DNA of 64,000 nt from Rhodoferax sp. (lineage in GTDB: Bacteria > Pseudomonadota > Gammaproteobacteria > Burkholderiales > Burkholderiaceae_C): NCBI GenBank assembly GCA_031291305.1, contig JARLJH010000056.1, positions 29,481 to 93,480 of the forward strand, written 5' to 3'. Below are positions 43,330 through 54,251 of this stretch, piece by piece; within the stretch, counting starts at the first letter, position 1; each line of letters starts with the position of its first letter. The notes beneath the pieces are model-generated. The model did not search any database, had not been told where the DNA came from, and saw nothing but the letters and a program-made list of their open reading frames with translations. Both the position numbers and the translations under genes were made by a program.

Positions 43330-43372
43330 GGCCTGTAGCCCTTATTTAATAAGGGCCTGTAGCTATTTTTTC
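43330..43372. repeat. interspersed repeat, copy 8, with possible terminator hairpin
   Basis: GCCTGTAGCCCTTATTTAAT, then AAGGGCCTGTAGCTATTTTT. The part at 43338-43356 is a perfect 8-bp stem (GCCCTTAT/ATAAGGGC) with a three-base loop, followed nine bases later by a run of T, so it may end the DUF3460 transcript. Confidence 0.6.
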
Positions 43373-43392
43373 AGCAGCATTTTCCCCAAGCA

Positions 43393-44241
43393 ATGGTCGC
43401 ATCGGTAACCGCGCTTGATCCAGTCGCAGCCAGCGCGGCAGGCATGCCCACGGTGGTTGATCAGGTGGCGGTGGCCCGGCTGTATGGTGAGCCACTGTTC
43501 ACCCTGCCGACCGATTTGTACATTCCTCCCGACGCGCTGGAGGTGTTTCTGGAGGCCTTTGAAGGCCCACTAGACCTGCTGCTGTACCTGATCCGGCGCC
43601 AAAACTTCAACATTCTGGACATTCCCATGGCTGGCCTCACGCGTCAGTACATGAGTTATGTTGAAGAGATTCGCCAGCGCAATCTGGAACTGGCGGCCGA
43701 ATACCTGCTGATGGCAGCCATGCTGATCGAGATCAAATCACGCATGCTGTTGCCGCCCAAGAACGTGGCGCAGGGCGAAGAGGTAGAAGACCCCCGCGCC
43801 GAACTTGTACGCCGCCTGCTGGAGTACGAGCAGATCAAACTGGCAGCAGCCCAACTCAACGAGGTGCCGCAATTCGGGCGCGATTTTCTGGTGGCGCAAG
43901 CCTACATTGAACAATCCTTGCCATCGCGTTTTGCAGATGTCAGTCTCACCGAATTGCAGGAAGCCTGGACGGCCATCCTGCAGCGCGCCCGGCTGGTGCA
44001 ACACCACAAGATCACCCGCGAAGAGTTGTCCGTGCGAGAGCACATGAGCCAGGTGCTCAGACAGCTGCAAGGCCATCGATTTGTTGAGTTTGAAGCTCTG
44101 TTCAACCCGGAAAAAGGCGCGCCCGTGCTAGTCGTCACTTTCATCGCCCTGCTCGAACTGGCCAAAGAAACACTGATTGAAATTACCCAGGCCGAGGCCT
44201 TTGCACCCATTTACGTGCGCCTGGCCTACACCCCGTCCTGA
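43393..44241 (+). CDS. scpA: segregation and condensation protein A
   Basis: A 282-residue protein with the kleisin-like ScpA features: FEGPLDLLLYLIRRQNFNIL near residue 56, YLLMAAMLIEIKSRMLLPP around residue 105, and a C-terminal winged-helix region (FVEFEALFNPEKGAPVLVVT then FIALLELAKE). It joins Smc and ScpB to compact and segregate the chromosome. The first ~45 residues before FTLPTDLYIPP are unusual in length and composition. It is seven bases upstream of nadB. Confidence 0.95.
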   Translation: MVASVTALDPVAASAAGMPTVVDQVAVARLYGEPLFTLPTDLYIPPDALEVFLEAFEGPLDLLLYLIRRQNFNILDIPMAGLTRQYMSYVEEIRQRNLELAAEYLLMAAMLIEIKSRMLLPPKNVAQGEEVEDPRAELVRRLLEYEQIKLAAAQLNEVPQFGRDFLVAQAYIEQSLPSRFADVSLTELQEAWTAILQRARLVQHHKITREELSVREHMSQVLRQLQGHRFVEFEALFNPEKGAPVLVVTFIALLELAKETLIEITQAEAFAPIYVRLAYTPS

Positions 44242-44247
44242 ACACAC

Positions 44248-45864
44248 ATGACACACACCATGAACGCTCGCTCTGTGACCTCTTCCCCGCGCCCTCCCCT
44301 GGTATTTGATGTCCTGATTGTCGGCAGCGGCCTGGCCGGCCTGAGCGCCGCGCTGCTGCTGGCCCCCACCAAAAAAGTGGCCGTGATCACCAAACGTGCG
44401 GTCATGGAAGGCTCCAGCGGCTGGGCGCAAGGAGGCATTGCAGCGGTCTGGAACAAGGACGACACTTTTGAGGCGCACATCCAAGACACCCAGATCGCTG
44501 GTGCCGGACTGTGCGATCCAGATGCCACCCGCTTTGTCGTCGAAAACGCGCCCAAGGCGATTGCCTGGCTGCAAACCATGGGTGTGCCGTTTTCCCAGGA
44601 AGACGGCCACCTGCATCTGACGCGTGAAGGTGGCCACAGTGCTCGGCGCATCGTGCATGTGACCGACGCCACTGGCGCAGCGGTACAAAGTACCCTGATC
44701 GATGCGGTCAAGAAAACATCCAACATCACCCTGTTCGAGCAGCACACCCTGGTTGACCTGATCACCACCGACAAACTCGGCCAGGCCAACAAACGCTGCG
44801 TTGGCCTGTACGCTCTGGACAGCGAGACCGATGAAGTCCTCACCTTCGAGGCACCGCAAACCATTCTGGCCACCGGTGGCGCTGGCAAGGTGTACCTCTA
44901 CACCACCAACCCCGACACATCCACTGGCGACGGCATCGCCGCTGCCTGGCGCGCCGGTTGCCGGGTGCAAAACATGGAGTTCATCCAGTTCCACCCGACT
45001 GCCCTGTACCACCCACATGCCAAGTCGTTCCTAATCAGCGAAGCGGTGCGCGGCGAAGGTGGCCGCCTATTGTTGCCCGACGGCACCCGCTTCATGCAAA
45101 ACCATGACCCGCGCCTGGAACTGGCGCCGCGCGACGTGGTGGCGCGTGCGATTGACTTCGAGATGAAAAAAGGTGGCTTTGATTGCGTCTACCTGGACAT
45201 TTCGCACCAGCCAAAGACTTTTCTGCTGGAGCACTTTCCCAACATCTATGCACGCTGCCTGGAACTCGGCATCGACATCGCCAAACAACCGATTCCGGTG
45301 GTGCCCTCGGCCCACTTCACCTGTGGCGGTGTGCTGGCCGACCTGCATGGCCGCACCGACATCCCTGGCCTGTATGCCATTGGCGAGACCGCCTGCAGCG
45401 GCCTGCATGGTGCCAACCGTCTGGCCAGCAACTCGCTGGTGGAGTGCATGGTGTTTGCCCAAGCGACCACTACCGACATTGCAAATTCTGCCGATGAGCC
45501 TGTGGTAACTCTGCCCGCCTGGGATGAGAGTCGCGTCGGTGACGCTGACGAAGCGGTGGTGATCTCGCACAACTGGGATGAGCTGCGCCGCTTCATGTGG
45601 GACTACGTGGGCATCGTGCGCACCAACAAACGTCTGGAGCGTGCTGCGCACCGCATTGCGCTGCTGCAAGGTGAAATCCAGGAGTTTTACGCCAACTTCC
45701 ATGTGACGCGTGACCTGCTGGAACTGCGAAATCTGGTGCTGGTGGCGGATCTGATTGTGCGCAGCGCTCAGGCGCGCCATGAGAGCCGAGGTCTGCATTT
45801 CAGCCGCGACTATCCCGACCTGCTGCCTGAAGTGCTACCCACCATTTTGAGCCCCAAGCCCTGA
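44248..45864 (+). CDS. nadB: L-aspartate oxidase
   Basis: A 538-residue flavoprotein with an N-terminal FAD dinucleotide fold (DVLIVGSGLAGLSAALLLAP), the SSGWAQGGIAAVW loop of the succinate dehydrogenase/NadB family, FHPTALYHPHAKSFLISEA, and the C-terminal helical domain. It oxidises L-aspartate to iminoaspartate, the substrate that NadA (encoded at 62.7 kb) condenses to quinolinate for NAD synthesis. The start was placed at MTHTMNARS; a second ATG lies four codons later. Overall length fits the family. It follows scpA by a few bases and may share its transcript. Confidence 0.95.
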   Translation: MTHTMNARSVTSSPRPPLVFDVLIVGSGLAGLSAALLLAPTKKVAVITKRAVMEGSSGWAQGGIAAVWNKDDTFEAHIQDTQIAGAGLCDPDATRFVVENAPKAIAWLQTMGVPFSQEDGHLHLTREGGHSARRIVHVTDATGAAVQSTLIDAVKKTSNITLFEQHTLVDLITTDKLGQANKRCVGLYALDSETDEVLTFEAPQTILATGGAGKVYLYTTNPDTSTGDGIAAAWRAGCRVQNMEFIQFHPTALYHPHAKSFLISEAVRGEGGRLLLPDGTRFMQNHDPRLELAPRDVVARAIDFEMKKGGFDCVYLDISHQPKTFLLEHFPNIYARCLELGIDIAKQPIPVVPSAHFTCGGVLADLHGRTDIPGLYAIGETACSGLHGANRLASNSLVECMVFAQATTTDIANSADEPVVTLPAWDESRVGDADEAVVISHNWDELRRFMWDYVGIVRTNKRLERAAHRIALLQGEIQEFYANFHVTRDLLELRNLVLVADLIVRSAQARHESRGLHFSRDYPDLLPEVLPTILSPKP

Positions 45865-45921
45865 CCTGGTACCCAGCCGCACTGGGTTAGACTCGCGCCA
45901 ATTTTTTGGGGAGACACCCTC

Positions 45922-46821
45922 ATGACACAACCCGCCGCTCAAAATGCCACTCCCTATGGCACCCTGCCGACCGCCAGCAACCCAGCCACCCGCAGGCCGG
46001 TGAGTCTGCCGCGCCTGCTGGACATGCACGCGCGCGGCGAAAAAATTGTCATGCTCACCGCCTATGACGCCACCTTTGCTGCGGTGGCCGATGCAGCGGG
46101 GGTGGAATGTATTCTGGTGGGCGACTCTCTCGGCATGGTCTGCCAAGGCTTGAGCAGCACCGTGGGCGTGTCGCTGGAAACCATGCGCTACCACACCGAA
46201 TGCGTGACCCGTGGCGTGCGTCGGGTGCAAGGCACCGCCTGGATCATCAGCGACCTGCCCTATGGCACCTACCACGAGTCCAAGGAACAGGCACTGCGCA
46301 GTGCGGCGGTGCTGATGCAGGCTGGCGCCCACATGGTCAAGTTGGAAGGTGGCGGCTGGACCACCGAGACCGTGCGTTTTCTGGTGGAGCGCGGCATTCC
46401 GGTCTGCGCCCACCTGGGACTGACACCGCAAACCGTGCACGCGCTGGGCGGCTACCGGGTGCAAGGCAAAACCGTGGAAGCTGCGGCCATCCTGAAACGC
46501 CACGCCCATGAGTTGCAAGACGCCGGTGCAGCCCTGCTGGTGTTGGAAATGGTGCCCGCAGCATTGTCGGCCGAGCTCACCGCTGAGTTGCCGCACTGCC
46601 CGACCATCGGCATTGGCGCGGGCAATGGTACGGCCGGGCAGGTGCTGGTACTGCATGACATGCTGGGACTAAATCTGGGCAAGATGCCCAAATTTGTGCG
46701 CAACTTCATGGCCGCCTTGCCCGGAATCCCCGGTCAGCACGGTATCAAGGAAGCCATGCAAGCGTATGTGGAGGCCGTCAAAAGCGGCAGTTTTCCAGAC
46801 AACATAGAGCACGCCTGGTAG
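45922..46821 (+). CDS. panB: 3-methyl-2-oxobutanoate hydroxymethyltransferase
   Basis: A 299-residue protein with a 30-residue N-terminal extension before the enzyme core: [41 protein letters not shown], and [20 protein letters not shown] with [14 protein letters not shown]. This enzyme makes ketopantoate from alpha-ketoisovalerate and methylenetetrahydrofolate in the first step of pantothenate synthesis, in the cytoplasm. panC follows 114 bases downstream on the same strand. The first ATG after a GGGGAGA site is used. Confidence 0.95.
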   Translation: MTQPAAQNATPYGTLPTASNPATRRPVSLPRLLDMHARGEKIVMLTAYDATFAAVADAAGVECILVGDSLGMVCQGLSSTVGVSLETMRYHTECVTRGVRRVQGTAWIISDLPYGTYHESKEQALRSAAVLMQAGAHMVKLEGGGWTTETVRFLVERGIPVCAHLGLTPQTVHALGGYRVQGKTVEAAAILKRHAHELQDAGAALLVLEMVPAALSAELTAELPHCPTIGIGAGNGTAGQVLVLHDMLGLNLGKMPKFVRNFMAALPGIPGQHGIKEAMQAYVEAVKSGSFPDNIEHAW

Positions 46822-46902
46822 GCCCCACCCCATATCACCTGGCTGCACACATGCCACGTCCCTGCCCCGCTTAACGCCTGCGTTGATCAAGTAAGAAATG
46901 GG

Positions 46903-46920
46903 CTGCTAGCCCCTTAGCAG
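46903..46920. other. hairpin between panB and panC
   Basis: CTGCTAGCCCCTTAGCAG forms a perfect 6-bp stem with a six-base loop, 15 bases before the panC start. It includes a partial GCTAGCCC box of the interspersed repeat. Position suggests possible effects on panC initiation, but there is no T-run, so a terminator is unlikely. Confidence 0.4.
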
Positions 46921-46935
46921 ATTGGATACTTCACT

Positions 46936-47784
46936 ATGAAAATCATACACACCATCGCCGAACTGCGGACGTATCTGACGGCCTTCAAGCACCCCACTTT
47001 TGTGCCGACCATGGGCAACCTGCACGCGGGCCATCTGGCGCTGGTGCGCCAGGCCAAGCCGCTGGGCGACGCCGTGGTGGTCAGCATTTTTGTTAACCGC
47101 TTGCAGTTTTTGCCGCATGAAGACTTCGACACCTACCCGCGCACCTGGGAGGCCGACTGCCAAGCCCTGGAAGCAGCGGGCTGCGACGTGCTGTTCGCAC
47201 CCAGTGAAAAAGAGCTTTACCCCGTGCCTCAGGGGTTCACCATACAAGCACCTACCGAACTGGCCAACATCCTGGAAGGGCACTTCAGACCCGGCTTCTT
47301 TGGCGGTGTCTGCACCGTGGTGATGAAACTTTTTTCCTGCGTGCAACCGCACGTGGCACTGTTTGGTAAAAAGGATTACCAGCAGCTCATGGTCATCCGT
47401 CGCATGGTGCAGCAGTTTGCCATGCCCATTGAGATTATTGGCGGCACCACCCAGCGTAGCGACGACGGGTTGGCGCTGTCATCACGCAACACCTATCTGA
47501 GCCCCACCGAGCGCGTGGAAGCCGTGCAACTCTCGCTGGCATTGAAAAGCATGGCCGATGCCCTGCGCGCTGGAGAAACCGATGTAATGGCACTAGAAAC
47601 GCGTGCCATGCAGGCCCTTGAAGCACGCGGCTGGAAACCTGACTACCTGAGCGTGCGCCAGCGCAGCAACCTGCAACCACCGTCGGCCAACGAGCTGGCG
47701 TTCTTGCTGGCCAACTCAGGCTTGGTGCTGCTGGGCGCGGCCCGCGTGGGCAACACCCGGCTCATCGACAACCTGGAAATCTGA
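46936..47784 (+). CDS. panC: pantothenate synthetase
   Basis: A 282-residue enzyme with [20 protein letters not shown] (the HxGH ATP site), [39 protein letters not shown] and the [12 protein letters not shown] loop (KMSKS equivalent). It joins pantoate and beta-alanine with ATP. The family usually reads GALHxGH where this protein has GNLHAGH. Partner of panB upstream; no panD is present in the window, so beta-alanine must come from elsewhere. Confidence 0.96.
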   Translation: MKIIHTIAELRTYLTAFKHPTFVPTMGNLHAGHLALVRQAKPLGDAVVVSIFVNRLQFLPHEDFDTYPRTWEADCQALEAAGCDVLFAPSEKELYPVPQGFTIQAPTELANILEGHFRPGFFGGVCTVVMKLFSCVQPHVALFGKKDYQQLMVIRRMVQQFAMPIEIIGGTTQRSDDGLALSSRNTYLSPTERVEAVQLSLALKSMADALRAGETDVMALETRAMQALEARGWKPDYLSVRQRSNLQPPSANELAFLLANSGLVLLGAARVGNTRLIDNLEI

Positions 47785-47817
47785 GACGCTCGCTGTTTAC
47801 CCGGTCGCAGCCAGCAC

Positions 47818-48369
47818 TCACTGCGGCGGCGGTGGTGGGTAATACGGTGAAGGCGCATAACCCGGAGGCACTGCATAGACCGGTGGCGCGCTTTGCGGAA
47901 CCGGGGTCATCGTGGCGCGGCGTTGGCCACCATACGCCTGTGGCAGCTGATTGCCCTTGGCATACATACATTGCTCGTAGGCAATGTCATAACGCCTTTG
48001 CAGGTCGTTGGCATCTCGTCCGCCTTGCGATACGCCCACGGCAGTGCCAGCCAGCACACCAAAACCTGCAGTCTGTCCAACCGGGTTATGTCGTCCACCC
48101 ATCGCCGCTCCAGCCGCAGCGCCAACCAGGCCCCCGACCACCGCCGAGCCGACGATGTCCTGCCCACTGGCCTGCGATGGTGTGATGCCAATGGACTGCT
48201 GGGCGTAATTGCGGCACATGCCATCTTCTGACCTGAACTGCTCAAAGGATTTTCCGGGGGGTGGCATGACGGCGACCTGGGGTCCCGTTGGGACGGCAGC
48301 GCAGCCCGCGAGGATCAACACTGACATGGCGAGCGGCAAAGATCGCCGGGAAAAATGAAAGGTCTTCAT
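47818..48369 (-). CDS. lipoprotein with glycine zipper
   Basis: A 183-residue protein with a lipoprotein signal (LPLAMSVLILAGCAAV, lipobox LAGC), a soluble part with FRSEDGMCRNYAQQSIG, a glycine-zipper segment (VGSAVVGGLVGAAAGAAMGG and AGFGVLAGTAVGVSQGG near residues 73-115) that could insert in a membrane, and a tail rich in Pro and Tyr (GYAPSPYYPPPPPQ). The pattern is common in beta-proteobacterial envelope proteins of unknown function. The ATG of this gene overlaps the stop of the next one upstream, so the two are coupled. Confidence 0.8.
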   Translation of the reverse strand: MKTFHFSRRSLPLAMSVLILAGCAAVPTGPQVAVMPPPGKSFEQFRSEDGMCRNYAQQSIGITPSQASGQDIVGSAVVGGLVGAAAGAAMGGRHNPVGQTAGFGVLAGTAVGVSQGGRDANDLQRRYDIAYEQCMYAKGNQLPQAYGGQRRATMTPVPQSAPPVYAVPPGYAPSPYYPPPPPQ

Positions 48370-48821
48370 CGTGCAACTCCAGTCGGTGTGGCAGGCACTG
48401 CTTTCCAGGGCATCGGACAGGTCTGCGCATAGGGGTAATACGCTTTGGCTGGTTCACAGTAATACCAGTACTGCGGTGCCTGGGGTTTAACCACGGCCGG
48501 TGCAGCAGCCTCTGCAGGCATCTCAGTCTGTGGCGCAACCATCACAGGCGCAGCGGGCTCTTCCAACACGGGTGGGCGATAAGGATCCGGATACGGATAA
48601 ATCGGACCGGGATAGAAATACCACAGACCGCCCACCACCCACCACCAGCCCTGCCGGTTGCCGTGACTACCGTGCATCCAGCGCCCGGATCGCCAGCGGC
48701 GCATGTCGTGGGCATCAAACCGCAAGATATCGCCATGCCAGTCCCGATTAGCCTGAGCCGCCAGCGGCGCCCCACCGAGCAGCGCCATCAGGAACAACAA
48801 GCCGACCTTGGTTTTCTTCAT
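48366..48821 (-). CDS. exported Trp/Tyr-rich envelope protein
   Basis: A 151-residue protein with a signal peptide (KVGLLFLMALLGGAPLAAQA), then RDWHGDILRFDAHDMRRWRSG, a region GNRQGWWWVVGGLWYFYPGP, a proline/alanine-rich linker, and the terminal motif QYWYYCEPAKAYYPYAQTCP, which recurs in many proteobacterial periplasmic proteins. Function is unknown. The ATG was chosen because a GGAAGG site lies upstream; an in-frame ATG five codons earlier lacks one. It is translated just ahead of the glycine-zipper lipoprotein. Confidence 0.78.
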   Translation of the reverse strand: MKKTKVGLLFLMALLGGAPLAAQANRDWHGDILRFDAHDMRRWRSGRWMHGSHGNRQGWWWVVGGLWYFYPGPIYPYPDPYRPPVLEEPAAPVMVAPQTEMPAEAAAPAVVKPQAPQYWYYCEPAKAYYPYAQTCPMPWKAVPATPTGVAR

Positions 48822-48873
48822 TTTCAGGCCTTCCATTGAATGAACATGTTAAAAAACTCCTGCCATGCGCTGT

Positions 48874-49422
48874 CTACCCGGCCCGTGGCAATGGCGCCTG
48901 CAGGCCAGTACCCGGTTTGCCTGGCGGTGGTGCCACCACGGTGGGGACACCCATTTCCAGCACCACCCTCTGGTTGTCACTCAGAGTGTTGAACAACGCC
49001 TGTGTCGCAACCTCGATTTGCACCTATCCGGCCAAGCGGTTTCTCGTGACATCGACAGCTTGGCGAATATGGGCCATGCCCTGGCTTGGGAAACCGTCTG
49101 GCATGGGGTCTTTTTTCCGGCTGGCCAGACGATCCGGATCGACGCCCAAAGCACGCACTGCGATCGCGAACTGCTGCCACAAATTTTCCTGGCCGCTGGT
49201 CAGTTTCAGGTCTTGATGCAACACCGTGAGCCTGTCGTCGAGTTGCTCTGCAGTCAGGCCTTGCGGCACAGGAGGTGCGGGCGTGTCGCAAACGATGGTG
49301 GGCGCAGCGCGCCTGGAATGGCCGCCACCCATGCCTCCAGCGTACTGCGCCTGGGCAGGCGTCAGCAACAGGGATGCAGAGACACTGATCGCCACCGACA
49401 CAAGCCTGAGAAATGCGTTCAT
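48874..49422 (-). pseudogene. Spy/LTXXQ-like periplasmic protein interrupted by an in-frame amber codon
   Basis: From an ATG the frame reads a signal peptide (LVSVAISVSASLLLTPAQAQ), then an LTXXQ repeat (LTSGQENLWQQFAIAVRALG), up to RNRLAG, then TAG at 49024-49026. The same frame continues VQIEVATQALFNTL, a second LTXXQ-like box LSDNQRVVLEMGVP and ends in a natural TAG. The second half thus fits the Spy/CpxP family, so the amber is a point change (for example CAG to TAG) in a gene of 182 codons. A readthrough product of full length or a shortened protein of 132 residues are both possible. The family consists of envelope-stress chaperones. Confidence 0.7.
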
Positions 49423-49615
49423 GCTGACCATTTGAGCCATGATTTGAAGAGTGAAAATCTGGCACCCATGGTGCAGCGTCAAGGTTGCACGCCGATTGCA
49501 TGAGGAGGCGGTATGCGTTACATCTGAAACTTGCGGAGAATTCGCCAGAGCCTGCCCACAAACAACCCGCGCTCTTTGAATGCGGCATCAAGGCATGACC
49601 GCATTCACTATCCAT

Positions 49616-49655
49616 ATAAGAGCTACATACCCTTTATATATAAGGGCTGTAACCC
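49616..49655. repeat. interspersed repeat, copy 9
   Basis: TATAAGAGCTACATACCCTT, then ATATATAAGGGCTGTAACCC. It has the family boxes and an internal dyad (CCCTT/AAGGG around TATATAT). It lies between the RND operon end and the amber-interrupted gene. Confidence 0.6.
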
Positions 49656-49665
49656 AATTTTGTAC

Positions 49666-51138
49666 TCAACTATTTTTTGAAACAACTAGCCAGCGGCCAC
49701 CCGCGTTTTTGAGCAGCAGGTTGATGGCAGCAAGCTGTCGGTTACGCACCGACAACAGGCCGTTCTCGCTTCCCAGCACGGCTGTCTGGGCGCTTGCCAC
49801 ATTGAGAAAACTCACCGTACCCGCCTGATATTGGCTCTGCGTAATCTCCAGGTTACGTTTGGCAGCCTGCAAGGCAACTTGCTGCGACTGCAGCTCGCGT
49901 CCGAGCTGATCCACCGTCATCAGGTTGTCTTCCACCTCCTGCAGGGCAGCCAGCACCGTCTGTCGATAGCTGGCAACCGCCTGCTCCGCACTCGCTCGGG
50001 CCTGCTCACTGGCCAGACGCCGCGCACCACCGTCCAAGACGGACGCCACCAGCGACGGACCCAGTGACCAAAGCGCGTTGGGCGCAGCCAGCAAGCCGCC
50101 CAGTGCCGAATTCCGGTAGCCAGCGCTGGCTGACAGCGTTATATCGGGAAAAAACGCCGCATCGGTGACGCCGATCTGCGCATAGGCCGCCGCCACATTG
50201 CGCTCCGCAGAGGCAATGTCCGGGCGACGCGCCAACAGGGTCGAGGGCAGAAAAGTCGGCACCGGCGGCGGCTCGGGCAATTGCCCGGTGGGCGCGATGG
50301 AAAACTCGGAGGGAACGCGCCCCAGCAGCACCGCGATGGCATGTTCAAGCAGCGCGCGTTGCAGGGTAGCTTCGTCACCTTGCGCTTGCACACTCCTGAG
50401 CTGCGTTTGGGCCTGCAAGACATCACTTTCAGCCGCCACGCCGGACGCATAGCGCGCCCGAGTCATATCCAGGATTTTCTGATCAGCGTCCAAAGTGCGC
50501 TGCAGCAAGGTTTGCTGGGCTTCTGTGGCGCGCATGGAGAAATACGTCTGCGCCAATGTCGCCTGTGCAGACAGCCGGGCTGCCGCCAGATCATCGGCAC
50601 TGGCCTGTGCCCGCTCGCCAGCCACCGTGCTGGCCTGCGCCAGGCGTCCCCACAGGTCAGGCTCCCACGCCGCATTGGCCGCCAGCGACACCGTATTGCT
50701 GGTGGTACCACCGGACGAACCAGGTCCGCCAGAACGTGTGCCGGTCAATCCCACTGACAGCGTTGGCCACAGGGCTTGCTGACTGGCCTGCACAGCGGCC
50801 TGGGCTGATTGCAACTGGGCCGCCGCACTTTTCAGACTTTGGTTACCCTGAAGCAATTGACTCTGCAAATTGTCAAGCACCGGATCATGAAACAACTTCC
50901 ACCAGGACTCGGACACCTCTACCGTACCGGGCAATGAATCCGCGCGCTTCCAGATGCCGCTCTCCTTGAACTGCATCGGGGCCGCAAAGGCGGCGGGTGG
51001 TTTGGGCGACTGGGTGGCGCAGGCCGCCAGCAGGATGGGTAGCAGCAATGTCAGCGCACGTGATACCGACCTTGGTCTGGTTGATGTTTCAGGCAAGCTC
51101 AGGGCCCTATCGTGGTGATTCAAAAATCGCTTGTTCAT
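49666..51138 (-). CDS. NodT/OprM-type outer membrane channel of the RND operon
   Basis: A 490-residue lipoprotein with a signal and lipobox ([15 protein letters not shown]) and two repeats of the outer membrane efflux protein fold: [20 protein letters not shown] near residue 94 and [20 protein letters not shown] near residue 310. A long coiled-coil tunnel spans the periplasm as in TolC/OprM. It is the last gene of the operon and overlaps the pump gene by four bases. Products of the four genes form one tripartite pump. Confidence 0.9.
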   Translation of the reverse strand: MNKRFLNHHDRALSLPETSTRPRSVSRALTLLLPILLAACATQSPKPPAAFAAPMQFKESGIWKRADSLPGTVEVSESWWKLFHDPVLDNLQSQLLQGNQSLKSAAAQLQSAQAAVQASQQALWPTLSVGLTGTRSGGPGSSGGTTSNTVSLAANAAWEPDLWGRLAQASTVAGERAQASADDLAAARLSAQATLAQTYFSMRATEAQQTLLQRTLDADQKILDMTRARYASGVAAESDVLQAQTQLRSVQAQGDEATLQRALLEHAIAVLLGRVPSEFSIAPTGQLPEPPPVPTFLPSTLLARRPDIASAERNVAAAYAQIGVTDAAFFPDITLSASAGYRNSALGGLLAAPNALWSLGPSLVASVLDGGARRLASEQARASAEQAVASYRQTVLAALQEVEDNLMTVDQLGRELQSQQVALQAAKRNLEITQSQYQAGTVSFLNVASAQTAVLGSENGLLSVRNRQLAAINLLLKNAGGRWLVVSKNS

Positions 51139-54100
51139 GTCAAGGCTCCGGCAAGGGACACAGGGTGCACGGTAGGAACCGGCTTGGGTTTGCGCCGCAG
51201 CCGGTCCATGCAGACAAAGACCACCGGCGTCGTGTAGAGCGTCAGCAACTGACTCAGCAGCAAGCCGCCCACGATGGCCATGCCCAGAGGCTGGCGCAGT
51301 TCAGCACCGTCGCCGCTACCCAGCGCCAGGGGCACCGCACCAAAGATGGCGGCCAAGGTGGTCATGAGGATCGGACGCAGGCGCAAAGAGGCCGCCCGGT
51401 AGATGGCAGCGCCCGCGCCCAAATGGCCACCGTGGTGTTCACTGGCGTGTTGCGCCGAGATCGCAAAGTCGATCATCATGATGGCGTTCTTTTTCACGAT
51501 ACCGATCAGCAACACGACACCGATCAATGCGATGACCGTGAACTCGGTCTTGAACAACATCAGCGCCAGCAACGCGCCCACCCCGGCAGACGGCAGCGTT
51601 GACAGGATCGTCACCGGGTGAATCAGGCTCTCGTACAACATGCCGAGCACGATGTAGATGGTCACGACGGCGGCCAGAATCAATAAGGGTTGCGTTGACA
51701 GGGACGACTGAAACGCCTGCGCCGTACCTTGAAAGCTACCGTGCACGGCCACCGGCACACCCAGTCCGGCCATGGCCTTCTCCACGGCGTCCACAGCCTG
51801 GGACAGCGATACCCTTGGCGCCAGGTTGAAACTGACGGTGGTGGCGGGTGAACCACTCTGGTGATTCACCGCCAGCGGCGTGTTGGTGGTAGTCACTTTT
51901 GCCACACTGGACAACGGCACCTGCGCACCGCTGGCGGTGGTGAAGTTCAGCCCCTTCAGGACCTCCGGGCTTTGCAGGTACTTCGGCGCGAGTTCCATCA
52001 CCACCCGGTACTGATTGAGCGGGTTATAGATCACGCCAATCTGGCGCTGGCCAAAAGCATCGTTCAGGGTGCTGTCAAGCGCACTCACGCTCAAGCCCAG
52101 GCGTGCGACAGCATCGCGGTCGATCACCAGTGAGGTTTGCAAACCTTTGTCCTGCTGGTCGCTGTTGACATCCACCAGCTCGGGCAACTGGGACAGCGCC
52201 TGGCGGATGCGCGGCTCCCAAGTCCGCAAGTCCGCCAGATCATCGGCCTTGAGGGTGTATTGCCAGGCTGCATTGGCCTGCCGCCCACCGACGCGAATGT
52301 CTTGCACCGGCACCAGAAACAGATTGGCACCGGGCAAATGCGACAGGCGACCCCGCAGCCGGTTCATCACCTTGTTGACATCTTCCTTGCGCTGTGCCAG
52401 CGGCTTGAGGGCGATGAACATGCTGGCCGTATTGCGTTGCCCGCCGCCTGTGAAACCGGTGGCACTGGCCACCGCCGGGTCGCTGCGCACGATGTCATTG
52501 AAAGCCACCAGCTTTTCCTGCATCGCCTGAAAAGAACTGCTCTGGTCCGCACGCACACTGCCCATCAACAAGCCTGTGTCCTGCTGCGGAAAGAACCCTT
52601 TGGCAATGGTGATGTACAAGGTCACATTAAGCGCAATGACGCCACCAAGTACCAGCAAGGTCAACATCTGGTGACGCAATACCCAGCGCAGGCTGCGCCG
52701 GTAGCCACCTACCAGCACACGCTCGGCGGAGGTCGTCATCCTGGCCAGCCGACCCGGTCTTTTGTTTCGGCTGATGGGCCGCAGCAGGGTGGCGGCCATC
52801 ATCGGAGTGGTGGTCAATGACACCAGCATCGACACCATGATCGACACCGACAGCACCACCGCAAATTCCCGAAACAGGCGCCCGATGATGCCGCCCATAG
52901 CCAGAATCGGAATGAATGCCGCAATGAGTGACAAGCTGATCGACACCACCGTGAAGCCAATTTCCTTGGCGCCCTGCAGCGCTGCGGCCCGTGGCGCCAT
53001 ACCATGCTCGATATGCCGTGAAATGTTCTCCAGCACGACGATGGCATCGTCCACCACAAAGCCGGTGGCTACTGTCATGGCCATCAGCGACAGGTTGTCC
53101 ATGCTGTAGCCCAGCAAATACATCGCACCCAGGGTGCCCGCCAGCGATACAGGCACCGCCACCGCTGGCAACAACGCCGCCCGGATATTGCGCAAGAAGA
53201 CAAAAACCACCACGATTACCAGGCCAAAGGAGATCGCCAGTGTTCGCTCCACCTCGCGGATGGAGGCGCGGATGGTCGGCGTGCGGTCCATCACCACCTT
53301 GACATTGATGGCCGGGGAAATCGACGCCTGCAACTGCGGCAGCAAGGCACGCACATCATCCACTGTGGTGATGACATTTGCCCCCGGCGCCTTGTTGAGA
53401 ATCAGCAAGACCGCAGGTTCACCATTGGACAGGCCCGCGTTGCGTACATCCTGCACCGAATCGGTCACATTGGCCACATCACGCAGATGCGCCGCAGCGC
53501 CATTGCGGTAACTCAGAATCAGCGGCGCGTAGTCGGCCGCCGTGCGTGCCTGGTCATTAGCACCTAGCTGCCAATAGCGCTGTGCATCTTCCACCGACCC
53601 TTTGGGCCGGTTGGCATTACTGGCCACCACCGCAGCCCGCACGCTCTCCAGCGCAATGCCATTGGCAGCCAACTGATTCGGATCAAGGTCAATGCGCACC
53701 GCAGGAAGCGCACCGCCACCCACGGTCACCTGGCCGATGCCATCCACCTGCGACAGGCGCTGGGCCAGCACGGTGGAGGCTGCGTCGTACATCTGTCCAC
53801 GCGTCAGGGTCTTGGACGTCAGTGCGATGATCATGATCGGCGCGTCAGCCGGATTGACCTTGCGGTAGCTCGGGTTGCTGGGCATGCCGGTGGGCAACAG
53901 GGCGCGCGCCGCATTGATGCCAGCCTGCACATCGCGCGCGGCACCATCAATGTCGCGATTGAGATCAAACTGCAAAGTTACGCGGGTGTTGCCCAGTGAC
54001 GAGGACGAGGTGATCTCGCTCACCCCGGCAATGCTGCCCAGCGCACGCTCCAATGGCGTTGCCACCGTCGCGGCCATGGTTTCCGGGCTGGCACCCGGCA

Positions 54101-54251
54101 ACGAGGCCGACACCGAGATGGTCGGGAACTCCACCTGCGGCAACGATGCAATCGGCAACAGAAAATAGGCCATGACACCCGCCAGCGCCACGCCCAGCGT
54201 GATCAGTGCGGTGCCCACCGGGCGCGCAATGAAAGGCTGCGAAATATTCAT
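51135..54251 (-). CDS. mdtC: RND efflux pump subunit, MdtC-like
   Basis: A 1038-residue RND transporter with the usual two repeats. The start [20 protein letters not shown] fits the family, TM4 has [20 protein letters not shown] with the two proton-relay Asp, and TM10 has [15 protein letters not shown] with the Lys. A basic C-terminal tail follows the last helix. It shares an operon with a second pump subunit, so the working unit is likely an MdtB2C-type heterotrimer. The drug or bile-type substrate is unknown. Confidence 0.9.
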   Translation of the reverse strand: MNISQPFIARPVGTALITLGVALAGVMAYFLLPIASLPQVEFPTISVSASLPGASPETMAATVATPLERALGSIAGVSEITSSSSLGNTRVTLQFDLNRDIDGAARDVQAGINAARALLPTGMPSNPSYRKVNPADAPIMIIALTSKTLTRGQMYDAASTVLAQRLSQVDGIGQVTVGGGALPAVRIDLDPNQLAANGIALESVRAAVVASNANRPKGSVEDAQRYWQLGANDQARTAADYAPLILSYRNGAAAHLRDVANVTDSVQDVRNAGLSNGEPAVLLILNKAPGANVITTVDDVRALLPQLQASISPAINVKVVMDRTPTIRASIREVERTLAISFGLVIVVVFVFLRNIRAALLPAVAVPVSLAGTLGAMYLLGYSMDNLSLMAMTVATGFVVDDAIVVLENISRHIEHGMAPRAAALQGAKEIGFTVVSISLSLIAAFIPILAMGGIIGRLFREFAVVLSVSIMVSMLVSLTTTPMMAATLLRPISRNKRPGRLARMTTSAERVLVGGYRRSLRWVLRHQMLTLLVLGGVIALNVTLYITIAKGFFPQQDTGLLMGSVRADQSSSFQAMQEKLVAFNDIVRSDPAVASATGFTGGGQRNTASMFIALKPLAQRKEDVNKVMNRLRGRLSHLPGANLFLVPVQDIRVGGRQANAAWQYTLKADDLADLRTWEPRIRQALSQLPELVDVNSDQQDKGLQTSLVIDRDAVARLGLSVSALDSTLNDAFGQRQIGVIYNPLNQYRVVMELAPKYLQSPEVLKGLNFTTASGAQVPLSSVAKVTTTNTPLAVNHQSGSPATTVSFNLAPRVSLSQAVDAVEKAMAGLGVPVAVHGSFQGTAQAFQSSLSTQPLLILAAVVTIYIVLGMLYESLIHPVTILSTLPSAGVGALLALMLFKTEFTVIALIGVVLLIGIVKKNAIMMIDFAISAQHASEHHGGHLGAGAAIYRAASLRLRPILMTTLAAIFGAVPLALGSGDGAELRQPLGMAIVGGLLLSQLLTLYTTPVVFVCMDRLRRKPKPVPTVHPVSLAGALT

